Shown here in pieces: positions 51,211-61,400 of a stretch of DNA of 64,000 bases. Location: NCBI RefSeq assembly GCF_009389715.1, contig NW_024067841.1, positions 62,001 through 126,000 on the forward strand. Reading direction: 5' to 3'. This DNA is from Phoenix dactylifera. Taxonomy: Eukaryota > Streptophyta > Magnoliopsida > Arecales > Arecaceae. A program made the translations under genes and the position numbers. The notes under the pieces are model-generated. The model was not told where the DNA came from. It was given only the letters and a program-made list of their open reading frames with translations, and did no database searches. Numbering within the stretch: the first letter of the stretch is position 1; each line of letters opens with the position of its first letter.

Positions 51211-52108
51211 CTGCGATTCTTCAACGGCAGCACCCTTTAACTTCGCTCAGGCGATATAGGCCTTTTGAGAACTAATGGGGCTTGGCACTGGGAGCAGAAA
51301 CGAGGTCCTCTCTCTCTCTCTCTCTCTCGCTCGCTCGCTCGCTCGCGCTCGAGTTTTTAGTCCTTCTACTCGTCCTTTCGGCTTTCGCCCACAGAGGAGA
51401 AAACTCTCTCCCTCCAAGAACTCTTTTATAAAGGGGAAAGATGAGACCTGAGAGGGAAAGAAGGGACCAGATGAAACTAAGGACAGCCATGCGGTTTTCT
51501 CGTGATTAGTTATGGATCTATTTGCACCAATTTTGAAGAACGGAGAAAGACTCACGCGGGCCTCACCCACGCTGTCTTTCCTGGATGTCATATTAGTGGA
51601 TGGGTGTGATCTTGCGTGTCCAAAAAGTGGTGCGTCAAAGTACGCACTTCTTCGTGTTTACCATCACTCGGTCTTTTTATTTTTTTTGTGAGAAAGAATC
51701 AACCGTTCGATCGCATCTTGCACAGCTATCGGAATACTCCAACCTTCCTCTTCATCCGCTGCACAAATCTCGAAGCGGACTTTTCGGGATCCAACGGTTT
51801 ATTTTGCCAAATTATTGGTGCAGCACTGGATGGGTTATTATATTTTTTTTTTCCCAAGGGCTACCATAAAACGCAGAAAAGCGTGAAAAGAAATCATTCA
51901 GCTGCCTTGCACCGGCGCACATCGGCTTGCTATTGTGAATGATGTGTCAATATTTTATTAGAGCTCAATGTCCTTGCTATTATAAATGTCAATATTTTAT
52001 TAGAAGGCAATCGATTGGGGCATATATATTAATTGATACTTTCGAGGTGTTTATTAGAATTATTGCTCTCCATAAATTATTCATAATGAATCATATGTGT
52101 AATGTATC
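51211..52108. other. DDA1 upstream region
   Basis: Contains the DDA1 5' UTR and promoter area, a CT/CG microsatellite and an 18-bp direct repeat (TGTCAATATTTTATTAGA at about 51944 and 51987). It ends at the retrotransposon LTR. No other gene was seen. Confidence 0.6.
51308..51352. repeat. (CT)n(CTCG)n microsatellite in the DDA1 5' region
   Basis: About 10 CT repeats followed by GCTC repeats, about 100-140 bp upstream of the DDA1 ATG (GA-rich on the transcribed strand). GA-rich tracts are common in plant core promoters and 5' leaders; function here is inferred. Confidence 0.85.
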
Positions 52109-52473
52109 TGTTGCTGGAAATTGGACCCGGAGGCCGCCGTGAAGCCGGGGAAGGAGGAGCTCCGCTGCTGCAGGAGGCGGACGGCGGTGCGCCGGCTGGC
52201 TGCGTCCTCCGCCGCGGGGGGTGTGCAAGTCCTGCAAGGAAAACCGGTGGCCGGGCTCCCCGGCGCCGGCCCTCCGATGCCTAAGTCAGAGGGGACAAGT
52301 ATGTGGAGAGAGCGGGGAAGAGGAAGTGTATGGAGAAAACACAGTATTTTATCAGATCAAGAAGACGAAGGGAATGATGTCATCAATTGTGTCTGTGCTT
52401 CCCGGAGGGTTCAGTCCCGGGGGTCTGTTTCCGTTTTTGTTGTTGTCCTCCCTTGGTTCTCCCCAGGTTCCCT

Positions 52474-52480
52474 TTTATAG
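52474..52480 (-). promoter_or_regulatory. LTR TATA box
   Basis: The minus strand reads CTATAAAAGGGAACC here, a strong plant TATA box, about 800 bases into the LTR. It implies an RNA start near 52445, U3 to its right and R-U5 of about 330 bases to its left. Transcription would run toward DDA1. Confidence 0.75.
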
Positions 52481-53017
52481 GAGGGGATTACGTTACCTGG
52501 GAGGTGACCGGGGGATTTGTCCCTGTCCGTAATAATTGGGCACGATTTGGCCCATTTATGGCGTAGTGGAGAACGGGGCCGAATCAAACCGGAACCAGGG
52601 AGTTGTCACGGTCGATCGGACCTGTTGGAGTGGTTGAACCGCCGGCCGTGGCGGGCCTGGGGTCTGTGGATGGTAAGTGCATTTATTACCGAATGAACCG
52701 GCGGTCAGGTAGAGCCATGCGCTCTGATGGTTCAGTGATCCGGAGATCGTCTTGGGCCGTGTTCATTAAATGCCTGAGTGCATCGGAGACTTGAGGGAGT
52801 CTCATGCATTAATGGCAGGTCGTGCCGAATGCCTGCGGAGATCTTATGCCTTGATGGCTTGGAGATAGTGGCAGGTCGTAAGCCGTAGGAGTTGTCAAGT
52901 CCCTTGGACTTTGGGCGGAGGTTGAACATTTGGTTAAGGCATCGGCTCGGCAAGGGTGCCGAGCCGAGCTGGTCGCCCAATGGGGCGCCCTGTGGCGGGG
53001 CTGCTTTGAGTACTCCT

Positions 53018-53250
53018 GGTCGGCGCCCTTTAGGCGAGCACCTTCTAGCAGAGCGCCTCGGCGCTGTCCTTGGTCGGCATTTTCTAACCGAGCAGCTTAT
53101 TTTGGTTGGGCACCTCTTGGCGCGCACTCTGGTCGGCGCCCTCTAGTCGAGCGCCTTCCTGGTCGGCATCCTTTGGCCGAGCAGCTCTCTGGTCGGCGCT
53201 CTTTGGCCAGGCGCCTTTCCGGTCGGCACTCTTTGGCCGAGCGCCTCCGT
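53018..53250. repeat. 30-bp repeats in LTR U3
   Basis: GGTCGGC(G/A)-type units start at 53018, 53072, 53103 (GGTTGGG), 53131, 53161, 53191 and 53221; the last four are spaced at exactly 30 bp. Each unit is roughly GGTCGGC..CTCTTTGGCCGAGC. Repeated U3 segments often act as enhancers in LTR elements; that role is inferred. Confidence 0.85.
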
Positions 53251-53281
53251 TATGGCATGACTAGGGATTTTTCCCCCAACA

Positions 53282-53297
53282 CTACCCCCCGACTTCC
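53282..53297 (-). other. Polypurine tract
   Basis: On the minus strand GGAAGTCGGGGGGTAG directly precedes the LTR start TGTTGGGGG, the position expected for plus-strand priming of reverse transcription. Confidence 0.8.
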
Positions 53298-53670
53298 GAG
53301 TTCCAGTTGGCTTCCAGCTGGAGCGCGGGAAGTAGTTTTAGTTGGGGTATTACGGGTTCCGAAAATTTTAATTCGTTGCGCGTTTTGAGTTATCGAACGC
53401 TTCGAGGTGCCTTTAATAGGCGGCGTCTCTTCTTTCCCGAAAAGCCTCATTATTGGGACACCTTTTGCGAAGCGTCCTCGCGTCGTGGGCTCATGATGGG
53501 GCCGCACGATCTTCGATTGCGGACGCCTTTCCGCACGATCCGATGGGGCGCTTCGGCGTTCGAAGCGCTAGCCCTAATTAAATGCGTCGTTCTGTCTTTT
53601 AGACCGACACGTGTTATCATCTAACCAGGACGCAGCGCTTTCTTCGCTGATCCGGGCCGTTGGGGAGGTC

Positions 53671-53679
53671 TATATAAAC
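53671..53679 (+). promoter_or_regulatory. TATA box of the antisense gene
   Basis: TATATAAAC preceded by GGTC lies about 145 bp upstream of the ATG at 53816, followed by a CT-rich leader. It is outside the LTR and points opposite to gag-pol, so the antisense gene appears to have its own core promoter. Confidence 0.7.
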
Positions 53680-53815
53680 TCTCCCCTGGCCCCCTGTTCT
53701 CTCTCTATTGCTTTCTGCTTCCAGCTTCCTATTCTCCCAGTCTTCCTCAGACCGAAGTCCCTTCTCTCCGGCATCTTTCCCAGGTCCCCCTTCTTTTTGA
53801 TTTCCCTCTCTTACA

Positions 53816-56097
53816 ATGGGTTCTCTGCCTAGTGAAGTAGTGTCCACCATGAGTGTCCTGGAGGTCGAGATGGCCGAAGAGTGGTTTTTCCCTCTTCACG
53901 GGTTCCGTTTGGAACCCGCCAGGCGAAGGGATCGGGTAACCGATCCTCCGGTAGGCCGGATCGGAGTGCACTCGGAGTCACTCTGGGCCGGCCTCCGATT
54001 TCCTCTCCATAGCTTTATGAATGAGTTGCTGGCGGTATGCCAGTTGGTTCCGGCGCAACTCACTCCAAACGCTTGGAGGACAGTGATGGGTTTTCTGTCA
54101 CTGTGTTTACTGCAGGGGATTCCTACCTCTGTCAACGTCTTCCGGCGACTTTTTATTTTTAAGTCGAACCCGGGAGACGGGGAGTGGCTCTACATCGCCC
54201 TCCGGGCGGGTCGGCCACTTTTTCATGGTGCCCCCTCATCCATTCATGGTTGGAAGGAGAAATTCTTCTTCCTGGGCTCTGAACGGTCCTGGGGGTTTGA
54301 CCCCAGGTGGAGGCCGGCCCAGCTTAAATCCATCAACAGGCTCCCCCAGCTTTCTCCGCGTGAGCAGGAGATCTTCGACACCATCCGCAGCCTTGGGGAC
54401 GGGATTTTGCTGAACGGCCTCATTAGCGAGGACGCCCTGGTGAACGTGGGCCTGAGCTCGGCACGTCCTCAGGGTACGGATAGTTGCAGCAACTTTTTAT
54501 TTCCTTATTGTTCTAATGTTCTAATTTTGTTTATCTTTACAGACATCGCAAAAATGGTGACCAAGAGCGAAGTCCTTTACGCCCACTTCCAGAAGAGGGC
54601 AGCCGAGCTCTCGGGGGAGCCTGCGGAGCCGAGAAAGAAGCAGAAGGTCTCGGCAACCTCGACTCCCTCGGCGGCAGTGGTGGCCGAGGCGGGTCCTTCC
54701 CGCCCTGCGCATCCCGAGGCGGGGCCTTCTCGCCCCGCTGACTCCGAGGCGGGGCCTTCTCAGCCCGCGCGCCCTGAGGCTGATCGGAGAGAGGGCGCGG
54801 GTTCCGGGGGCTCGGGCTCCAGAGCCCCGATGGCGCCCCCATGCCCGGCGCCCTTGACGCAGGTCCCTGGTCGGCAGGACGCTCCAGTGGCCGACCAGGG
54901 GAGGAGTTCAGCGGGTCCTGTGCTTGCACGCCCCGCTATAGTCGTGCGGCGGTCAGATCGGCCGCTCATCCAACCCCAGCCCCCTAGCTCCGCGACGGGG
55001 AGCAGTCAGGGAGCCCCGGGGTCGGCTCTGCCTAGGCCAGCCGATGCTGGCCCTCCGGGCCTATCAGGCGCGGAGGAACGGGTGCCCTATGCACCCACCT
55101 GGTCAGTGTTCGAGGGTGACTCAGCCCTCGAAAACCCACAAGTGGCGCGCGAGATATTTCGGCTCGCGCTGCTCCCGACCGACCGGGCCATGATGCAGTC
55201 CATGAGCTACAACGCTTTCATGGACGTTACCCGCTGCAATACCGTCCGGGTGAGTAAAATTTTCCTCTTACGTGATTTGTAGAGATTTTTTACTCGTGGC
55301 GCCTTACGTCTCTCTTTTACAGCATTTGCACGAGACGGAGATGCTGATGCACCTGGTTCAAGAGTACCGGGAGAAAGCCCGGAGGTGCCAGCGCGGCTAC
55401 GAGGAGGCCCAGAAGAGGTACATGGCCGCCGAGGCGAAGTACCTGGCCTCCGAGGAGAAATACCAGGCCTCTGAGGCCGAACAGCAGGTGCTCCAAGGGA
55501 AAGTCGGAGCATCTGATGAAAAGATTCGAGCTCTGACGCTAAGCTCGATGAAGAGAAGGGCGCGCACGCATTGGCGAGGTCCGAGCTGCGCGCCGCAGAG
55601 GCTCGATTGGCCAAAGCCGAACAGGAGTTGGCCTCCCGCGAGCAGGAGGTGGGGATGCCCGCCTCCGACATTCAGAGCTCGAGCAGGAGCTGAGGGGCCT
55701 CGAGCGGAGAGCCGCTTACCACGAGGCCCGGGAGATAGAGGCCCGGGAGAACGCCCAAAACGCAGTGAAGCTCTTCCGCGAGTCGGAGGAGTTTTGCGAG
55801 CTCATGGCTGAGGAGGGCGTGAACGGGCTAATCCAAGGCTTCCGAGATTTCCGCAACCAGTTGCGGCGGCTTCTCCCGGATTTTGATGTTAACCTGCTCC
55901 AGCCGGGAGCAGGAAGGGCGGAGGCAGAGGCAGAAACTCCGGAGGCGGAGGCGGCCGTAGCTATCCCCGAAGTGACCGAGGTCGCTCCAGAGGCCACTCC
56001 TATTGCTGCCGAGGCCATCGAAGAGGTCCCGGCAGCCGAGCCAACCACTCCTGGTACTGCCGAGGCCGAGGTGGTCGAGCTCGAGCCTTTAATGTAA
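53816..56097 (+). pseudogene. Antisense gene of the Tat element, Transposase_28-like, frameshifted at its C-terminal part
   Basis: It lies opposite to gag-pol. Exons: 53816-54473, 54543-55249 and 55323-56097. The introns are 69 and 73 bases, GT-AG and AT-rich; the first keeps frame even if retained. The N-terminal part (about residues 60-150, with LRFPLHSFMNELL and LTPNAWRTVMGF) resembles the PF04195 'putative gypsy type transposon' family. It is followed by a basic KKQK cluster, three 10-residue EAGPS(R/Q)PA repeats (DNA repeats at 54686, 54716 and 54746), a Glu/Lys/Ala coiled-coil and an acidic Ala/Glu/Pro-rich tail ending at TAA 56095. Frame changes at about 55537 and 55655-55670 break the coiled-coil part. 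Function of this protein class is unknown. Confidence 0.75.
54686..54775 (+). repeat. Three 30-bp coding repeats in the antisense gene
   Basis: GAGGCGGG(T/G)CCTTC units start at 54686, 54716 and 54746, encoding three 10-residue Glu-Ala-Gly-Pro-Ser-rich repeats in the linker of the antisense protein. Confidence 0.85.
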
Positions 56098-56589
56098 TTT
56101 TTGTTATTTCTTGTAAAGTCGGGATGGCCTCCCATACTTGTAAGGGCCAAACCCGGATTTTGTACTTGGCCTACGGGCCTTTTTGAAATGAATATACATT
56201 TCTTTTTTGGAAATTCGTCTGTCGTAGCCTAAGTTTTTCTGCTCGGATCCGTTTTAGGTTCCGAGGATATGGGCTCTAGGGCCTCAGCTTTTCCCGCCAC
56301 AGGGTTTGAGTTAAGTTTGGCTTGCCGAGCTCCATTGCTCGGTTCTTTGACTAGTGGTATAGCAACGCTTGTGCTTATACCAAGGATTTGGGCTCGGAGA
56401 GTTTTTCCGAGCCTAGTCCAGAATTCAACCAAGCCCTAGGGCGGTCGTTAGGACTTGGACTTCTTAATGCGGCGAACTTCGAATCCGAGCCTCGGGTTGC
56501 CGGGGCGAACCGGATTCTTCCCTTACAAATGGATTGAATACTCGTCAGCTCGTGACGGGGATTCACCGGACTTAGTACAATGTGTCGGT

Positions 56590-57180
56590 GTCATGAGCAC
56601 TCCTTCGCCGAGGTGATCGAAGACGCTCCTCTGCTCGGTGTCCGTTCTTTGAGGACATCGGCAGAGAAATAGATAAAATGATGTAGAAACATTAAATACA
56701 TGGGTACCTTGTACCGTGTGCGTCCTGGCGCCGAAGCGACTGAAGACGCTTCTCTGCTCGAACTCCGTTCTTGGAGGGCGTCGACAGAGAAATCCAAAAA
56801 TAGGTAATGTAATGTAGACATTAAATAAATAGGTACCTCGTACCGTGTGCGTCCTGGCGCCGAGGCGACTGAAGACGCTTCTCTGCTCGGACTCCGTTCT
56901 TGGAGGGCGTCGACAGAGAAATCCAAGAATAGGTAATGTAAAGACATTAAATAAATAGGTACCTTGTACCGTGTGCGTCCTGGCGCCGAGGCGACTGAAG
57001 ACGCTTCTCTGCTCGGACTCCGTTCTTGGAGGGCGTCGACAGAGAAATCCAAGAATAGGTAATGTAAAGACATTAAATAAATAGGTACCTTGTACCGTGT
57101 GCGTCCTGGCGCCGAGGCGACTGAAGACGCTTCTCTACTCGGACTCCGTTCTTGGATGGCGTCGACAGAGATATCCAACG
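56590..57180. repeat. Tandem array, ~126-bp unit, about five copies
   Basis: GGTACC marks the units at 56703, 56832, 56958 and 57084, giving periods of 129, 126 and 126 bases; a more diverged copy precedes them. Each contains CCGTGTGCGTCCTGGCGCCG, GAAGACGCTTCTCT and CTCCGTTCTTGGA. Because 126 is a multiple of three, a 210-residue repetitive open frame exists on the minus strand (56591-57223), which I regard as a by-product. Confidence 0.9.
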
Positions 57181-57204
57181 ACGAAGAGCGGGCCGAACTC
57201 GTTG

Positions 57205-58285
57205 GCTGAAGCCGATGGAGCACGAGCCGAGCTCGTCCGGTCAGAGGACCGCTAACTCATCTCGATGTCTCGAGCATCCCTATAGTTGGGGCATCCCGAC
57301 GTCTCGGGGCATCCTGACCGTGGTCAGGGTAGGAGCACGAGCCGAGCTCGTCCGGTCAGAGAGGACCGCTAACTCATAGCCGATGGAGCACGAGCCGAGC
57401 TCGTCCGGTCAGAGAGGACCGCTAACTCATTGCCGATGGAGCACGAGCCGAGCTCGTCCGGTCAGAGAGGACCGCTAACTCATTGCCGATGGAGCACGAG
57501 CCGAGCTCGTCCGGTCAGAGAGGACCGCTAACTCATATCCCGACGTCTCGGGCATCCCTATAGTTGGGGCATCCCGACGTCTCGGGGCATCCTGACCGTG
57601 GTCAGGGTAGGAGCACGAGCCGAGCTCGTCCGGTCAGAGAGGACCGCTAACTCATAGCCGATGGAGCACGAGTCGAGCTCGTTCGGTCAGAGAGGACCGC
57701 TAACTCATTGCCGATGGAGCACGAGCCGAGCTCGTCCGGTCAGAGAGGACCGCTAACTCATATCCCGACGTCTCGGGCATCCCTATAGTCGGGGCATCCC
57801 GACGTCTCGGGGCATCCCGACGGATCGAGGCATCCCGACGTCTCGGGGCATCCTGACCGTGGTCAGGGTAGGAGCACGAGCCGAGCTCGTCCGGTCAGAG
57901 AGGACCGCTAACTCATTGCCGATGGAGCACGAGCCGAGCTCGTCCGGTCAGAGAGGACCGCTAACTCATTGCCGATGGAGCACGAGCCGAGCTCGTCCGG
58001 TCAGAGAGGACCGCTAACTCATATTCCGACGTCTCGGGCATCCCTATAGCCGGGGCATCCCGACGTTTCGGGGCATCCCAATATATTGGGGCATCCTGAC
58101 ATCTCAAGGTAGGAGCACGAGCCGAGCTCGTCCGGTCAGAGAGGACCGCTAACTCATTGCCGATGGAGCACGAGCCGAGCTCGTCCGGTCAGAGAGGACC
58201 GCTAACTCATTGCCGATCGGGCCATCCCGACGAATCGGGGCATCCCGTTGTGGCAGGGCATCCTGACCGTGGTCAGGGTAGGAGA
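57205..58285. repeat. Composite tandem array: 13 copies of a ~53-bp unit interspersed with a second module
   Basis: Unit A carries ACGAGCCGAGCTCGT and CCGGTCAGAGAGGACCG and ends CTAACTCAT. Thirteen copies start near 57220, 57332, 57386, 57440, 57493, 57612, 57665, 57718, 57872, 57925, 57978, 58115 and 58168. Runs of one to four A units alternate with module B (ATCCCGACGTCTCGGG, then CTGACCGTGGTCAGG). Units A contain two short dyads and B contains CTGACC..GGTCAG. There is no coding content. Confidence 0.92.
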
Positions 58286-58419
58286 GATAAACCTGACATC
58301 ATGAGATAATCAGGAAAAATCGGTGAGCTCAAAATGAGTATACGGACCGTAAGTTTATTGTAAAATGGAATTCATAAAACGAGGTTCAATAATTGAATAA
58401 TGGGGAACCCCTTAGGGTT

Positions 58420-61400
58420 CTACTGATGGTACACGCGGAGGTTTTCAGAGCTCCAGCTCCGCGGAATGGGCGTCCCGTCTGGAGACTCCAACTGGTAAGT
58501 TCCGGGCCGGCGAACGCGCGTGACTCGGTACGGTCCTTCCCAATTGGGGCCAGCTTTCCTTGCTCAGCAGGTCGGAAGGCTTCAGCTCTTCTGAGGACAA
58601 GGTCCCCTGGTCTGAAAGATTTGATTTTGACCCTGGCGTTGTAGTACTGAGCTATCTTTTGCTGGTACCCTCGCCATACGAACTCGGGCGGCCTCCCTTG
58701 TTTCCTCGATCAAGTCAAGGTTACTTCTGAGCTGCGAAGAGTTGGAACTGGCATCATGATGCTCGACTCTTGGAGAGGGAAGCCCAATCTTCAGTGGGAT
58801 GACGGCCTCCGTTCCATATGTTAGGTTGAAGGGAGTCTCGCCGGTGGGGACACGGAACGTGGTCCGGTAAGCCCACAGGACATTATATAGGTCTTCGACC
58901 CATTGTTCTTTGGATTTGTCGAGCCTGGCTTTAAGACCCTGCAAAATAGTACGATTTGTTACCTCGGTTTCTCCGTTCGTCTGAGGGTGCGCGACCGAGG
59001 TGAAGCGGTGGTCAATGCCAAGCTCGGAGCAGAACTCTCTGAAGTGGATGTTGTCAAACTGGCGACCGTTGTCAGAAATAAGGATGCGGGGAAGTCCGAA
59101 TCTGCATATAATGGACTTCCAGACAAAATCCCGCATCTTCTACTCGGTGATCCGGGCAAGGGGCTCGGCTTCCACCCACTTGGTGAAGTAGTCGATGGAG
59201 ACGACCAGAAATTTTCTTTGCCCGGTGGCCAGTGGGAATGGCCCTAGGATATCAATTCCCTACTGGGCAAAAGGCCAAGGGAAACTGATAGAAGTCAAAG
59301 GAGCCGAGGGCCGGCGCTGAACATTGGCATTCCTTTGGCACCGGTCACACCTTTGGACAAAGTCCATGGCATTCTTCTGGAGTGTCGGCCAATAATATCC
59401 TTGGCGCAAAATTTTGCGGGCCAGCGCTCGTCCTCCTAGATGGTTTCCACAGATCCCTTCGTGGACTTCACGCAGGGCATAATCCGCCTCTGTTGGGCGG
59501 AGACATCTGAGAAGTGGAGAGGTGAAGGATCTTCGATAGAGCTTTCCCTCGTATAGTATGTACCGGGTGGCAAGGCGCTTGATTCGGCGAGCCTCTTGTT
59601 CATCAGTGGGGAGGACTTCGTTTTGTAGATAGCTGATGAGTTCGTCCATCCAGCTTGGCTCGAACTCAGTGCAGAAGGTCTGCTCCGGGCTCGTCTGTAC
59701 TGGCTTTTGAAGATACTCCAGTACTACCCCTTGGGAAGCTCGCTCATGCGAGAGGACGCCAGCTTTGACAGCTGGTCGGCCCTGAGATTCTCCGACCTGG
59801 CAACATGTTGGATGTGAAAAGAGTCCAAGGTTGAGGTGAGATCCGCACCTTCTGAAGATACTTCTGCATGGTCGGGTCTCTGGCTTCAAAGTCGCCCATA
59901 ATTTGGTTGACGACGAGCTGAGAATCACTGAAGGCCCTCAAGTCCTTCACTCCTAGCTCTTTGGCTAGCTTGAGCCCGGCGACGAGCGCTTCGTACTCCG
60001 CCATATTATTAGAGGCAGGAAATTCCAGGCGCAAGGCTTGCTCGGCGACACCCCTTCTGGGCTGGTGAGAATGAGCCCTGCTCCGCTATCCCCCGAGTTT
60101 GAAGAGCCATCGACATGCAGAGTCCATGTCAAACTCGGGGTCTGCTCCGTGGGTGGCTCTGGCTCGGTTCGACCTCGTCCGGTATGGTGCACTCGGCTAT
60201 GAAGTCTGCGAGTGCTTGTGCTTTGATTGCCGATCTGGGTCGGTACTCGATGTCAAATTCTCCGAGCTCAATGGCCCCATTTTGTGATCCGGCCCGCACG
60301 GTCTGATCTCTGCAGGATCTGCTTGACCGGCTGGTCGGTCAACACAGCCACTGTATGGGCTTGGAAGTAGGGTCGGAGCCTCCGAGCCGAAGTGACCAGA
60401 GCATAGGCGGTCTTCTCGAGCTTGGCGTATCGGGTCTCGGCGTCCCCTCAAGACCCCGACTGATGTAATACACCGGCTTTTGAAGTTTGCCCTCCTCTCG
60501 GACCAAGACCGAGCTTACCGCAACAGGGGAGACAGTTAGATATAAGTAGAGGATCTCACCCTGTTGCGGCTTTGTGAGCAGGGGAGGGGAAGCCAGGAAA
60601 TGTTTGAGCTCTTCAAAAGATTGCTGGCACCTCGTCCGACACAAAAAGTTCTTCGGCTTCTTGAGGGCCGCGAAAAATGGAAGGCAGCGCTCAGCCGAGC
60701 GGGAGATGAACCTCCCGAGAGCTGCAACTCGGCCTGTGAGCCGTTGTACCTCCTTGACCGTCCTAGGAGGCGTCATCTTTTGAAGGGCTCGGATCTTCCT
60801 CTGGATTGGCCTCGATTCCTCGCTGTTGTAATGATGAAGCCGAGGAATTTGCCGCGAGGTGACTCCGAATGCACATTTAGCTGGATTGAGCTTCATCTGG
60901 TACTTTCGGAGCCGTGGAGAATGCTTCATTGAGATCGCCTATATGGTTTTGTGCCACCTCCTGCTTTTCACTAGCAATGTCATCCACGTAGACCTCCATG
61001 TTCCGGCCTATTTGATCTTTGAAGATCCGGCTGACCAGCCTCTGATAAGTTGCTCCGGCATTTTTTAAGCCGAACGGCAATCACCTTGTAGCAGTAGGTT
61101 CCCCCATCGGTGATGAAGGCTGTCTTCTCCTCATCTTCTGGCGCCATGCGGATCTGGTTGTATCCGGAGAAGGCGTCCATGAATGCCAGTAGCTCGTGAC
61201 CGAAGTGGATCACGAGCTGGTCGATGCTTGGGAAGTGGGAAACTGTCCTTCGGACAGGCTTATTCAGATCGGTGTAGTCTACGCACATACGCCACTTCCC
61301 GTTGGCCTTCTTGACGAGGACCACATTGGCGAGCCACTCCGGGTAAGCTATCTCGCCGGATGAATCCAGCTTCAAGGAGTTTGCTGACCTCCTCGGCTGC

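Larger units (their letters stand above)
52109..53281 (-). repeat. 3' LTR (left copy), complete, 1173 bp
   Basis: On the plus strand it starts TGTTGCTGGAAATTGG and ends CCCCCAACA, so it has TG...CA ends with 5-bp inverted termini (TGTTG/CAACA). The right boundary is fixed by the adjacent polypurine tract, the left one by identity with the right LTR start at 63860. It contains a 30-bp repeat block in U3 and a TATA box at 52474-52480 (minus strand). Confidence 0.92.

Noticed and set aside
52121..53388. GC-rich open frames in the left LTR
   Set aside because: They overlap in several frames within a 1.17-kb LTR and show no conserved domain.
56591..57223. 210-residue repetitive protein on the minus strand
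   Set aside because: It is the translation of a 126-bp tandem array whose period is a multiple of three; no start context or selection is visible.
57205..58285. CRISPR-like array of ~53-bp repeats
   Set aside because: The context is a plant retrotransposon. Units are contiguous with no unique spacers, and module B is itself a repeat.
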